DNA of 64,000 bases from a virus. Made by a program: the position numbers and the translations under genes. The stretch lies in the IMG/VR virus record IMGVR_UViG_3300034103_001027, positions 42,834 to 106,833 of that record, one strand, 5' to 3'. The first letter of the stretch is position 1. Every line of letters starts with the position of its first letter. Below are positions 55,599-63,271 of this stretch, piece by piece. The notes under the pieces were generated by a model that was not told where the DNA came from, did not search any database, and worked only from the letters and a program-made list of their open reading frames with translations.

Positions 55599-56262
55599 AT
55601 TTCAAGTCCTTTATCCATTGAGATATTTTGGGGTTAAGATTCCGGTCCCACCCATGACGGAGCCTTGGTCTCATGCTACGGTCGACCCTAATATGCCTTC
55701 CGGTGCCTTCCAGGAAGTCCACATGGCGACCAATCACCCACGCATCCTCCATTCTCTCGACTGCGCTCCTGTAGATAGCCTTGGACTTCCGGCCTCTCTT
55801 GTTCCAGATGATCAAAGCTGGGAAGCTTCCCATGGCTTTGTTGTAAGCACCCAGCGGAGACTCATACAGCACGGCGCTTCTAATGTTAGGCAAGATACAG
55901 GACAGGTCCGCTATAACACCCCCGCCACGACTGTAACCAATGAGGTTCACTTCCGGAAACTCTCTGCAGAAGCTGGCGGCATGGTACTTATCTATGAAGT
56001 AATCGACATGCAGTTTCTCGCCGATATCTTCACGAAGCATCTCTGGTGTCGCGCCGTCTCCGTGAAATGCAATTGTTGCTACTTCATTACCAACCTGGCG
56101 ATTAGAAGGCTGGAATTCATCCCATTTTTCGACAATCATGTACTCGTCACCTGACCATGTTTCCCCCACCCAGTCTGTCGTAAAGCCAAGGCCACACTTT
56201 GGGCACTTACTGATGCTCAGTGACAGCTCGAAATCAAATCCACAGCGAGGGCAGTCGACCAT
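55576..56262 (-). CDS. Zinc-ribbon plus alpha/beta-hydrolase-like protein
   Basis: Residues 1-30 form a zinc ribbon (CPRCGFDFELSLSISKCPKC). After a linker comes an alpha/beta hydrolase core: VATIAFHGDGATPEM (oxyanion side) and NLIGYSRGGGVIADL (nucleophile elbow G-x-S-x-G, Ser at about residue 122). A His near the C-terminus (GRHVDFLEGTGRHIR) could finish the triad. Substrate unknown. It overlaps the CAP gene, suggesting joint action. Confidence 0.7.
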   Translation of the reverse strand: MVDCPRCGFDFELSLSISKCPKCGLGFTTDWVGETWSGDEYMIVEKWDEFQPSNRQVGNEVATIAFHGDGATPEMLREDIGEKLHVDYFIDKYHAASFCREFPEVNLIGYSRGGGVIADLSCILPNIRSAVLYESPLGAYNKAMGSFPALIIWNKRGRKSKAIYRSAVERMEDAWVIGRHVDFLEGTGRHIRVDRSMRPRLRHGWDRNLNPKISQWIKDLKFEPEAFA

Positions 56263-56331
56263 ATTTCAGTCCTGAAGTGACGGAATAGAGTGAAGTGACT
56301 AAGAGCCGCAGTGGGGTGCAATTGTTGTCAT

Positions 56332-56370
56332 ATTAAATCTGCGCTGGCGCAGGTTATGCAGTAGTTATAC
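56332..56370. repeat. 3' element repeated after two unrelated genes (copy 2)
   Basis: ATTAAAT, CTGCGC-TGGCGCAG, GGTTATG, GTAGTTATAC; it overlaps the stop of the methyltransferase. See copy 1 at 19488-19524. Confidence 0.65.
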
Positions 56371-57150
56371 GGATTCAATCAAACGTCGTCCAATCCACTC
56401 GGCGACTTGTGGCACGACTGCGTTTCCAACCAATCGCTCGGAAACCCCATCAGCCACAACAGAAACTCTTTCGACGGGTTCATCGCTACCGAGAACGGAA
56501 ATCCACCGATCAAACAAAGCACTTGCTTCAAACCTTTTTGTACGACTCGCCCCGTTGACTGGTGGTAAAACCGCTGGTTCCAGTGTTCCGGCTTTGAACC
56601 ATCTTTTTTCACAACGTCCATTTTCCATTGCGGTGGACGTGCGCACGGTGTCGGCAATAATGAACATCCTTTCCCGTAAGTGCGGGGCACCAATGGCGGC
56701 TGCGGGAATAATGTCCCATTCGCAAACGTACCCGATACCGGCCAACTGTTCGACGATCTCTCGCAATCCTCTTGTTCTGATCGCTGGGCTGTTTTCGATA
56801 ACAACAATTCTTGGCTTGGCTTGTTTGACGACTCGGAAATACTCTGCCCATAAACCACTTCTGTCGTCGCTAAGTCCTTTGCCTTTTCCTGCAACGCTGA
56901 TTCCTTGGCACGGGAATCCTCCACAAATAACATCAACTGATGTTGGCTCGAATGTTCTAATGTCGTCATGCTTGGGCACCTCCGGCCAATGCTTGTTTAA
57001 TACCATCCGTGCATCTGGATCAATCTCGACTTGCCACGCACACTTTAACCCCGCTCTGTCAAACCCAAGGTCAATACCACCGATGCCGGAAAACAAAGAA
57101 CCGTATAGCAATTGATTGCATCGAAGCCCGCTATCAGGCGTTTTTGACAT
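56365..57150 (-). CDS. dcm: DNA cytosine-C5 methyltransferase
   Basis: A 261-residue C5 methyltransferase: motif I LFSGIGGIDLGFDRAG, motif IV CGGFPCQGIS with the catalytic Cys, motif VI IENSPAI (usual ENV is ENS), motif VIII APHLRERMF, and motif X-like RLVGNAVVPQVAEWIGRRLI. The target recognition domain is very short. It may protect phage DNA from host restriction. AAGGA precedes the ATG. A second frame overlaps most of its length. Confidence 0.9.
   Translation of the reverse strand: MSKTPDSGLRCNQLLYGSLFSGIGGIDLGFDRAGLKCAWQVEIDPDARMVLNKHWPEVPKHDDIRTFEPTSVDVICGGFPCQGISVAGKGKGLSDDRSGLWAEYFRVVKQAKPRIVVIENSPAIRTRGLREIVEQLAGIGYVCEWDIIPAAAIGAPHLRERMFIIADTVRTSTAMENGRCEKRWFKAGTLEPAVLPPVNGASRTKRFEASALFDRWISVLGSDEPVERVSVVADGVSERLVGNAVVPQVAEWIGRRLIESV
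56379..56969 (-). CDS. Overprinted reading frame inside the methyltransferase gene
   Basis: A 196-residue frame, shifted by one base against dcm, stays open through most of that gene. Its middle reads SGTFANGTLFPQPPLVPRTY and CSLLPTPCARPPQW, and its end MNPSKEFLLWLMGFPSDWL. These match patterns I recall from stand-alone phage proteins found near C5 methyltransferases (S-G-T-x-x-N-G, LLPTPTA, MNPRFVEWMMGFPIGW). That both frames look conserved argues that this is a real overlapping gene or its ancestor. No ribosome site was identified. Confidence 0.45.
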   Translation of the reverse strand: MTTLEHSSQHQLMLFVEDSRAKESALQEKAKDLATTEVVYGQSISESSNKPSQELLLSKTAQRSEQEDCERSSNSWPVSGTFANGTLFPQPPLVPRTYGKGCSLLPTPCARPPQWKMDVVKKDGSKPEHWNQRFYHQSTGRVVQKGLKQVLCLIGGFPFSVAMNPSKEFLLWLMGFPSDWLETQSCHKSPSGLDDV

Positions 57151-57289
57151 GGTGAATTTTTCCTTGCGGGCTCAATGAATCAAAACGTTCGTCGTACCAA
57201 ATAGGCCGCTCTACGTTGTCCTTTTCCATCGCGAGCATCAATTGCCGCAATGCGTCCAAGTTCTCGGTCGAGTCCTTTTGCGAATCCAT
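57134..57289 (-). CDS. Unknown small protein (51 aa)
   Basis: Start at ATG 57289 (MDSQKDSTENLDALR) with GGAG upstream. Contains QLMLAMEKDNVERPIWYDER. Overlaps the dcm start by 17 bases. Function unknown. Confidence 0.55.
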   Translation of the reverse strand: MDSQKDSTENLDALRQLMLAMEKDNVERPIWYDERFDSLSPQGKIHHVKNA

Positions 57290-57320
57290 GTATATTGCTC
57301 CAGCGCGATAATCGCAGATG

Positions 57321-57806
57321 TTATTTACATGAAGGTGGCTTAGGGTATGGCATCCAGTGCGTGACAGATGCAATATCGTCGTCGTCTAGTTTGTCTGCAT
57401 GCATTCCGTCCCAGCACCACAATACCGAGAATACACACGTTCCGTCAGAGACCAAAATGTCATCCTCGTCCTTTGGGATAAACTTTGCAAAGCTATTCCA
57501 GTTCCCATAGCGTCCACTGATATATTTTGCGTTTTTCGCCAGATTTCGTGGGAACCTCCTCTCCATAGCTTCGACCTGCTCTTTCGACATAGACTCTACG
57601 CTCGTAGGGAAAACCATTTCTTGAATTTCATCCATGAGATCAAGTGCGTCCGGTAAGCTTGTGCTTATGGCGGTCTGCATTTGGCTTACTTTCCTTGCTA
57701 TGTCTTCTCGCCTACTATCGAGGCTCCTATCCTTGACTGCGCAATCCAGCATCCCGCCTACTCGCTCGACCAACCACTTGCTGTCAATGTAATTCTGTTC
57801 TGTCAT
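57321..57806 (-). CDS. Unknown protein (161 aa)
   Basis: Helical start (YIDSKWLVERVGGMLDCAVK), long helical middle, beta-rich end. AAGGAG before the ATG. May be a methylase- or restriction-linked cargo gene by position only. Confidence 0.6.
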   Translation of the reverse strand: MTEQNYIDSKWLVERVGGMLDCAVKDRSLDSRREDIARKVSQMQTAISTSLPDALDLMDEIQEMVFPTSVESMSKEQVEAMERRFPRNLAKNAKYISGRYGNWNSFAKFIPKDEDDILVSDGTCVFSVLWCWDGMHADKLDDDDIASVTHWMPYPKPPSCK

Positions 57807-58124
57807 ATCCTTCTCCTTGAATTATGCCGTCACTATTACTGTCCACTCAAGAAATGATCGTGAAGCGTGGGATGCCTAGGTCTCCAGTTATTCCCCGGCT
57901 GGGGAGACTCCACGAGACCGACGATTACTCGCCGGTTTCTGCGATCTCTCGATCACTTCATCAGTCGCAAAATGCCGGGCCAGATGTTTCCGATGTCAGC
58001 ACCCCTGGGAAACCCACGGTTCTCGATCACTCCTCAATTAACAACTCAATTCACTAAAACGCATGACTTTACTCAGTAGTAAATACTGCCACCGACAAAC
58101 AAGATCTTGCTGCGACAGCGTGAA
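57807..58124. other. Intergenic region without a clear gene
   Basis: A plus-strand frame (57824-58057) exists but lacks a ribosome site and has shadow-like composition. Nothing else was found apart from short A/T-rich stretches near 58035-58080. Confidence 0.5.
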
Positions 58125-58376
58125 TCATTCCCACGACCAGGACCACAATCGCCTAGCCCTGAATGCATCGCCGACTTCGCCGTACTGATAATCTCGCCGC
58201 CTCCTGGTTCCATCTGGGAACTCCACTACCGTATAGTAGTCTTGCGCGCCGATCTCATGGCTATGACCGACCACTACAATCTTCACATCTTCCAGCGGTG
58301 CCTGGTTACAACCAGGGATAACGCACAGCAAAAGCACACAATAAACTATAGCCTGAAGTCTTTTCCGAATACCCAT
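58125..58376 (-). CDS. Small lipoprotein (83 aa)
   Basis: ATG 58376 (MGIRKRLQAIVYCVLLLCVI) with GAAGG upstream; a lipobox VIPGC follows. The mature part is a beta-rich small domain (DVKIVVVGHSHE, YYTVVEFPDGTRRRRDYQYG). It may sit in the outer membrane and alter phage entry or take part in lysis; unknown. Confidence 0.7.
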   Translation of the reverse strand: MGIRKRLQAIVYCVLLLCVIPGCNQAPLEDVKIVVVGHSHEIGAQDYYTVVEFPDGTRRRRDYQYGEVGDAFRARRLWSWSWE

Positions 58377-58407
58377 ACGATCACCTTCGTGCCAACTAGA
58401 GTCAGTA

Positions 58408-58629
58408 CTATCGCGACGAAACATCAGCATCAATAGAATTGACCTGCACATTAAGATGCGTGGCTTCATACCACGGCATATCGATCCCCTTCGTCTCCTT
58501 GATCCATCGTGACTTTGCTCGTCCGTCAAGATACATGATCGGAATAACTAGAACTGCTATCAGTAAAATTGCCGACATTATGGAACCAATGAATATGCAC
58601 AACAACTTTAGGCGCTCCGACCAATCCAT
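58408..58629 (-). CDS. Small membrane protein (73 aa)
   Basis: One or two membrane segments (LKLLCIFIGSIMSAILLIAV, then LVIPIMYLD) followed by a soluble tail. GAGGTG before the ATG. It lies next to the lipoprotein, so a pair such as inner and outer spanin, or a holin-like role, is possible but not supported by a motif. Confidence 0.65.
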   Translation of the reverse strand: MDWSERLKLLCIFIGSIMSAILLIAVLVIPIMYLDGRAKSRWIKETKGIDMPWYEATHLNVQVNSIDADVSSR

Positions 58630-58656
58630 AATTCACCTCAATAGAAACAATAGGCA

Positions 58657-58965
58657 CTACCTATCCTGGTAGTACAGGACTTTCCTTGCTTGACTTGCAG
58701 CGTCTGGCAGCAACTTAGCTATTGCTGGCCACTGATCACCGATGCGGACCTCAATACCCTTCTCAATCACATGCAAACACATTGACAGCGCCTTTTTCAA
58801 CCTGACACTCTCGGCCAGCGCCATTGCGTGATGGGCTCGTCCTGACTGCTGGTCGGCATATGACCCAAAGCACTCACCGTCTGGCGACACAATGGAATAC
58901 CCATCACCCCGTTCTGTGGCCTGTATCGTCCACACTTCCACAGCCGCACTTTCGCTTTTACTCAT
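58657..58965 (-). CDS. Unknown protein (102 aa)
   Basis: Beta start (AVEVWTIQATERGDGYSIVS, PDGECFGSYADQQSGRAHHA) and helical end. Resembles small phage proteins of unknown role. Confidence 0.6.
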   Translation of the reverse strand: MSKSESAAVEVWTIQATERGDGYSIVSPDGECFGSYADQQSGRAHHAMALAESVRLKKALSMCLHVIEKGIEVRIGDQWPAIAKLLPDAASQARKVLYYQDR

Positions 58966-58968
58966 GAT

Positions 58969-59484
58969 CTACTCCTCAGGCACACCGAACGGCATGCCGT
59001 CATCAACGAACATGAATCTCCTGAAAGCTTCCTCCCAGGTGTAAACTGACCATGCATAACTAGAATATCGCTGCGGAGGGAGAGCCTCCGTGCTACCAAT
59101 CCTGACCGTCCATTTGTTTTTATATGGCTCAAACTCAGTCGCATTTTTGAACGGCCTGTATTTCGGCTTAGGCTCATCTATTGGAGCACAGTACAGCAAA
59201 AATGCCTCGTACTTAGTATTTCTGGCAGACCTCCACACTTTGTTGCTATAATCAAAAAACTTCGCACCACTCCTGAAAGGCTCATTCGCCGTATCGATCA
59301 ACCGATACCCTTCAGGTGGATCGACTGGCTTAAACTCAGGTATCGGCATCCAGGCGACTACGCCGCCTAAAGACTTCCAATGGTAGAAGCTGACATTACC
59401 CATGCGCGACAGCTGCAATACAAGACCATCTTTGTTTGCATCAGCCGCAGTGGGCTTTCGTATTCGAATGTCAATCCAGTTCAT
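58969..59484 (-). CDS. Unknown protein with DUF551-like start (171 aa)
   Basis: Starts MNWIDIRIRKPTAADANKDG, then VSFYHWKSLGGVVAWMPIPE, which is the W-x-D/S...P...W-M-P-I-P layout of DUF551-like phage proteins. The rest (YRLIDTANEPFRSGAKFFDY and following) is aromatic-rich. Function unknown. Confidence 0.55.
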   Translation of the reverse strand: MNWIDIRIRKPTAADANKDGLVLQLSRMGNVSFYHWKSLGGVVAWMPIPEFKPVDPPEGYRLIDTANEPFRSGAKFFDYSNKVWRSARNTKYEAFLLYCAPIDEPKPKYRPFKNATEFEPYKNKWTVRIGSTEALPPQRYSSYAWSVYTWEEAFRRFMFVDDGMPFGVPEE

Positions 59485-59561
59485 TTCCAGCCCCTATCTC
59501 GTAATAATTGCACCAATTTCACAGTCCAGACTAATCAGCACAGTTCGCACAAATACATTCC

Positions 59562-59948
59562 TCATGGCGCGACTGTAGGTGTCGATCTTTCCAGAATCAT
59601 CACCCTCTGATCTTCCTTTCTGTACTTCTGATTTAATCTCTCCGGATCTAGCCTCGTCCATGTCTGCCTAAACACTTTTGACTTAAAAAAGACAATGCCG
59701 TGACTAGCAGATATATGCTCAGCGATCCACATGTCACCACGCCTCCTCACTGGGTAGCTCTTCTCCGCTAAGAACCACCCAGATACATCATACCTTCGAT
59801 ATTCAGGATCCCATGTCCATAAAATAATCTGCTTGTACTCAGCGCCGTTGTATAGCTGCTTGCAATGATTAAACTCAATTACATCGACAGGAAACTCGTT
59901 CCGAACTGAAACTGACACAACAGTCGCAAGAAGAATAAAGCGGAACAT
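59562..59948 (-). CDS. Probable secreted protein (128 aa)
   Basis: A short hydrophobic start (MFRFILLATVVSVSV) fits a signal peptide. The mature part is beta-rich (IILWTWDPEYRRYDVSGWFL, RRGDMWIAEHISASHGIVFF). Function unknown. Confidence 0.6.
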   Translation of the reverse strand: MFRFILLATVVSVSVRNEFPVDVIEFNHCKQLYNGAEYKQIILWTWDPEYRRYDVSGWFLAEKSYPVRRRGDMWIAEHISASHGIVFFKSKVFRQTWTRLDPERLNQKYRKEDQRVMILERSTPTVAP

Positions 59949-60013
59949 CCTTGATCCTAAAAAATGGCAGCGCCGGGCGAGAGGCGGTCAACCCGACGCC
60001 GCCACAGGGGATA

Positions 60014-60574
60014 CTAAAATGGAATATCTTCCATTGACGACTGCGATGGCTGATACTGTTGCGGAGGAGCAGCGTGCGGGTTGTACTGCTGCTGCGGAGC
60101 CGCTTGTTGAGTCGGCTGAGATCGCTGCTGCTGTGGCTGCTGTCTCTGCTGGTACTGCGTGTCCTGGTTGTACTGCTGGTCGCCGTGCTGCTCTCCAGTT
60201 CCGATGTACTTGCTCCAGCCTACAAGCCCAAGCACATGATTCGATGGGTCCTGTGGAGGACCTTTCTTAACGTACACCTCACCAACACGCTCCTGGAACT
60301 CGCCGATATGCCGCTTGAAAAACTTCAGTGGCCCGCCATCGACGCAAACCTGCTCATAGTACTTGCACGGCTTTCCTTGCGCAGTCTTTGCGTGACGCAC
60401 AGTGAACTTAACCCTGTCGCTGCTGATATTCTTACCTGTCTCGTCTTTCCCCCACGCGCGAATGTCGTAAAACAACTCGTCAGCCTGCGCCAGGTCAGTC
60501 AGGACCTTAGTCATCTGATCTCCTTCAACTTCAACCTCAAACCCGTTCCCGTAGTCTCGTCTTACCTTAATCAT
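60014..60574 (-). CDS. Single-stranded DNA-binding protein-like, with SSB tail
   Basis: A 186-residue protein. The N-terminal 115 residues are OB-fold-like in strand pattern (VRRDYGNGFEVEVEGDQMTK, SSDRVKFTVRHAKTAQGKPC). A 65-residue Gln/Pro-rich linker follows, and the protein ends SSMEDIPF, the acidic DIPF tip through which bacterial SSBs recruit partner proteins. AGGTGAAG precedes the ATG. The core does not resemble E. coli SSB directly. Confidence 0.72.
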   Translation of the reverse strand: MIKVRRDYGNGFEVEVEGDQMTKVLTDLAQADELFYDIRAWGKDETGKNISSDRVKFTVRHAKTAQGKPCKYYEQVCVDGGPLKFFKRHIGEFQERVGEVYVKKGPPQDPSNHVLGLVGWSKYIGTGEQHGDQQYNQDTQYQQRQQPQQQRSQPTQQAAPQQQYNPHAAPPQQYQPSQSSMEDIPF

Positions 60575-60807
60575 TTCTTCACCTCTCTAATGAATCTCAC
60601 ACCCATGTTCTCTTCTAAGTATCGCTCGGCGTGGATTAGCGACCTTATCTTTCCGAAATTACTACTGACCGTGTTAGCGATCCTTCGCAGATCCTTCTCG
60701 TCTCCATTGAGTCTCTCGATGTTAATTAGAAGCTCTCTCTCAAGCTCATTAACATCCTCCATCTTCCATGTTGTTCCGTTAAGAACTTTCTCTTCCTTGA
60801 TACTCAT
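60571..60807 (-). CDS. Small helical protein (78 aa)
   Basis: ATG 60807 (MSIKEEKVLNGTT); overlaps the SSB-like gene by 4 bases. Helical and charged. A GACTTGCCATATA motif lies 17-32 bases upstream, so this is probably the first gene of a leftward unit containing the SSB. Confidence 0.6.
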   Translation of the reverse strand: MSIKEEKVLNGTTWKMEDVNELERELLINIERLNGDEKDLRRIANTVSSNFGKIRSLIHAERYLEENMGVRFIREVKK

Positions 60808-60823
60808 AAATCTACTCAACTCC

Positions 60824-60839
60824 GGTTATATGGCAAGTC
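60824..60839 (-). repeat. GACTTGCCATATA-family motif, upstream of 60807 gene
   Basis: Reads GACTTGCCATATAACC on the minus strand, with ATG 60807 starting 17 bases later. If the TATAAC part works as a -10 box the transcript would start just before the ribosome site. Confidence 0.65.
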
Positions 60840-60843
60840 AATA

Positions 60844-61260
60844 TCACAATAAAATTCCCTGACTATTCAAAATTTCTTTACACCATTGCTGAGGCGGCTT
60901 TTCCGGTTCAGGCAAGGCACCGATCCAAATGGACTGCAAGAAATCCTCATCATAGTACTCTGGATCAAATAGCCTCTTAAGGAACAACGTATGCCGCTCA
61001 TCTATCGTTTGGTATTCGATGTCGCCAATAACCTTAGTCGGAAATGACTCACTGTTGCTTACGTGCAAATCGTGGCATAGGGGGTGCAGGAGTACTACCG
61101 CCCTGCGGTCATCGACTCTAACTGCCCTTGCGCCACCACTGGCAATGTGAGCAACGTGAAGAGTCCGTGGTCCGTACCAGTTAGGCACTATGTAACTCGG
61201 CGTCCAACCGCTGAGCCAACAGAATCTTCTTCCTGGCTGGTGGACGTCGAAGCTATTCAT
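60844..61260 (-). CDS. HNH-like endonuclease protein (138 aa)
   Basis: Contains LHVAHIASGGARAVRVDDRR followed by AVVLLHPLCHDLHVSN: the His and Asn/His spacing fits an HNH domain (H...N/D...H). N-terminal Cys (FCWLSG) could bind zinc. May be a homing endonuclease or packaging nuclease. It ends about 40 bases upstream of ATG 60807. Confidence 0.6.
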   Translation of the reverse strand: MNSFDVHQPGRRFCWLSGWTPSYIVPNWYGPRTLHVAHIASGGARAVRVDDRRAVVLLHPLCHDLHVSNSESFPTKVIGDIEYQTIDERHTLFLKRLFDPEYYDEDFLQSIWIGALPEPEKPPQQWCKEILNSQGILL

Positions 61261-61498
61261 CGTGATCTACGCTCGCCGTGATCCTGTACGTCACACCATC
61301 AACCTCTGCTAGCAACTCGGCACCGCTGTAGACACCAGATCCTGCAAGACCGACATCTACACCAGCCTCCTTCAACCTTGGCCGCACAACCGTCTTGAGG
61401 AATCCAAGAGCCAGAAGGTTTTCGGCCTGCCGCTTATCTGCGGCTTCTAGATCTCGCAATCGCTCTTTCTCTGTCCGCCTGTCTTCGTATCCAAACAT
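61253..61498 (-). CDS. Unknown small protein (81 aa)
   Basis: Helical and charged start (EDRRTEKERLRDLEAADKRQ), beta end (ELLAEVDGVTYRITASVDHD). TTGGAGG before the ATG. Function unknown. Confidence 0.6.
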   Translation of the reverse strand: MFGYEDRRTEKERLRDLEAADKRQAENLLALGFLKTVVRPRLKEAGVDVGLAGSGVYSGAELLAEVDGVTYRITASVDHDE

Positions 61499-61599
61499 AA
61501 CTTAACCTCCAATAATAAAAGAACTGCGTGACTACTAATCAACATTCCGATCCACAGAAGCGATGTGCAACTCACCTATCTAAATTCCTTGCCGTAACA

Positions 61600-61866
61600 T
61601 TAACCCCAGTGTCTGGTGTCATCACAATGAACAGCTTCCGCAATTCGCTCCAGAGCCTTCGGGAGCGATGGATACAATTCCGACATCTCGACATGACATT
61701 CGCATTGATCCAATATATCCACAGACGCCTCAAGAAGCATGCGGTTAATCCTTCCGTACAACTGCTTCCAGATTATCGGGCGAAGGTCGCCGCCAGCTAG
61801 GTCTGTGCATGTTAGACGAAGCTCCGCGAATCCATCTCGATGCTCTATGTGGCTATACTTGATCAT
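61600..61866 (-). CDS. Unknown protein (88 aa)
   Basis: ATG overlaps the upstream TGA (ATGA). Alpha/beta (FAELRLTCTDLAGGDLRPII, ECHVEMSELYPSLPKALERI). Function unknown. Confidence 0.6.
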   Translation of the reverse strand: MIKYSHIEHRDGFAELRLTCTDLAGGDLRPIIWKQLYGRINRMLLEASVDILDQCECHVEMSELYPSLPKALERIAEAVHCDDTRHWG

Positions 61867-62231
61867 TTAGCCTTCGCCGCCCTGCGCCTACGCGCCCTCT
61901 TGTTCCTTCTGATCCTCTTTTCGTCATCAGTAAGAAAGGACGGATGGTAGACTTCCATGGTCCTGGACATGTACCAGACGACGCTTTCGGATAAAAGGAA
62001 CGAGACCTTATCGTGAAGCTTATTGATTCTCATGCAATTCTCGGTCTTGCCGAGCCAAGCATTGCAGCCTCGATGCAGTACCCCTCGCATCTTTCCGGTC
62101 TTGTGACAGTGATCCGCTACAGCATCCCGTAAGGGGAGTTCCTGACCGCACAGTAGGCACTTCTTATCCTGATCGAGCCATGTCTTCACTCGCCACGTTG
62201 CAAGTTCTGTTCTTTTGATTCGATTGAGCAT
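61863..62231 (-). CDS. Recombination endonuclease VII-like protein
   Basis: A 122-residue protein with the endonuclease VII core: CLLCGQELPLRDAVADHCHK then TGKMRGVLHRGCNAWLGKTE (two Cys pairs, the D-H-C-H motif and the N-x-x-L-G segment). This family resolves branched DNA before packaging. The C-terminus is very basic. GAGG precedes the ATG. Confidence 0.88.
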   Translation of the reverse strand: MLNRIKRTELATWRVKTWLDQDKKCLLCGQELPLRDAVADHCHKTGKMRGVLHRGCNAWLGKTENCMRINKLHDKVSFLLSESVVWYMSRTMEVYHPSFLTDDEKRIRRNKRARRRRAAKAK

Positions 62232-62365
62232 CCATGCCTCACTTCATACACATCGCCAGGAAAGTACTCCGAGTAGTGCTGCCTTATATACTGACAGTCA
62301 CTCAGGCTAACTTCCTCGGACAGCTGCATGCACTTATTGTCACTACGAACCCATACTGTCGGCAT
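62186..62365 (-). CDS. Unknown small protein (59 aa)
   Basis: Likely start ATG 62365 (MPTVWVRSDNKCMQ), overlapping the end of the acetyltransferase gene. Contains LSDCQYIRQHYSEYFPGDVY. Overlaps the endonuclease VII gene start by 46 bases. Confidence 0.45.
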   Translation of the reverse strand: MPTVWVRSDNKCMQLSEEVSLSDCQYIRQHYSEYFPGDVYEVRHGCSIESKEQNLQRGE

Positions 62366-62828
62366 TGATTCGATACACCATCCGGTAAGCGTCTTCCGCT
62401 GGGTCTTCGAAGTATTCGTAAAGGATCTTGTTGGCGCGGAAGCCAAGCGACCTGAAGAAAACCTGTGCAGTCAAGTTGCTCTCCCGAACAAACACCGCTA
62501 CAGTGTTTCGGCGGTCAGGTGAGAGCTTACTGATTAGTCTGTGAACAAGGGACCGACCTACGCCCTGCAATCTGCAGTTCTCTGCAACAGCCATACGAGT
62601 AATGATCAGCGTGTTTTTGTGCAGCTCGTAGATCATATACCCCTCCACTCTGTCATCGACATCAATGACCATGCCGATTGTATTCCTGGATCTCAGTGCA
62701 GTTGAAAAATTCTCTTCGGTCCAGACAACCGGAAAGCTCTCGTAGTCGATATCGACCACGCGCTGCAGGTCACTCCTGATCAGCCACCGTGTAGGGAGCA
62801 GCACGTCACTAGAACTCGTCGACTTCAT
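62343..62828 (-). CDS. RimI-like GNAT acetyltransferase
   Basis: Start at ATG 62828 (MKSTSSSDVLLPTRW) with GGAGG upstream. The 161-residue protein has a clean GNAT layout: LQRVVDIDYESFPVVWTEEN, TLIITRMAVAENCRLQGVGR with the Q-x-x-G-x-G acetyl-CoA loop, and VFVRESNLTAQVFFRSLGFR then YRMVYRINAD. It resembles N-alpha-acetyltransferases of RimI type. Substrate unknown. Confidence 0.82.
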   Translation of the reverse strand: MKSTSSSDVLLPTRWLIRSDLQRVVDIDYESFPVVWTEENFSTALRSRNTIGMVIDVDDRVEGYMIYELHKNTLIITRMAVAENCRLQGVGRSLVHRLISKLSPDRRNTVAVFVRESNLTAQVFFRSLGFRANKILYEYFEDPAEDAYRMVYRINADSMGS

Positions 62829-63021
62829 TGTCCGCCTCCATGTCAACATCGGGCTCCGCAGGAGGCTTTTGACGGCCAAGCGCAAGCCATCCTCGGTGAG
62901 CGAAAATAGCAACATCAGAACCATCAACGAAAACTCGTAGCCTTCCTGTATCCTCGATCTCAAAGGTTGTGTCTCCTTCAAAAATCAAGTCATCACCTGT
63001 AGCCATAATTACCTTGAGCAT
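62809..63021 (-). CDS. Unknown small protein (70 aa)
   Basis: Beta-rich (MLKVIMATGDDLIFEGDTTF, GRLRVFVDGSDVAIFAHRGW) with a very acidic C-terminus. AAAGGG before the ATG. Function unknown. Confidence 0.6.
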   Translation of the reverse strand: MLKVIMATGDDLIFEGDTTFEIEDTGRLRVFVDGSDVAIFAHRGWLALGRQKPPAEPDVDMEADNEVDEF

Positions 63022-63025
63022 TCCG

Positions 63026-63271
63026 TTACCCTTTGTTGTACTTTTGACGATTTGCTTTTTGTGTTGTCACTCGAGTATTTGACTTGCCCGAGCCGCCACC
63101 CTTACTGAGCGGCTTCTTGTGATCCACTTCCTTACTGGAACCTGGCTCGATCCTTCCGTCGCGAACCGCTTCACGGCGAGCCTTATTACGGGCTGCCCTG
63201 TTCTTCTTTTGCTCCTCAGAGCCTTGGTAATTCGCGTACTCTTCCTTGTAGTTCCTAGGGTTCTTAGGCAT
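63026..63271 (-). CDS. HNH-like small nuclease (81 aa)
   Basis: ATG 63271 (MPKNPRNYKEEYANYQG) with AAGGAG upstream; overlaps the previous gene. Contains KEVDHKKPLSKGGGSGKSNT, the D-H...K-G-G-x...N pattern of phage HNH proteins, within a basic helical frame. May help terminase or recombination. Confidence 0.65.
   Translation of the reverse strand: MPKNPRNYKEEYANYQGSEEQKKNRAARNKARREAVRDGRIEPGSSKEVDHKKPLSKGGGSGKSNTRVTTQKANRQKYNKG

Noticed and set aside
57824-58057. A 77-codon plus-strand frame
   Set aside because: No ribosome site, no motif, and out of step with the surrounding minus-strand genes.
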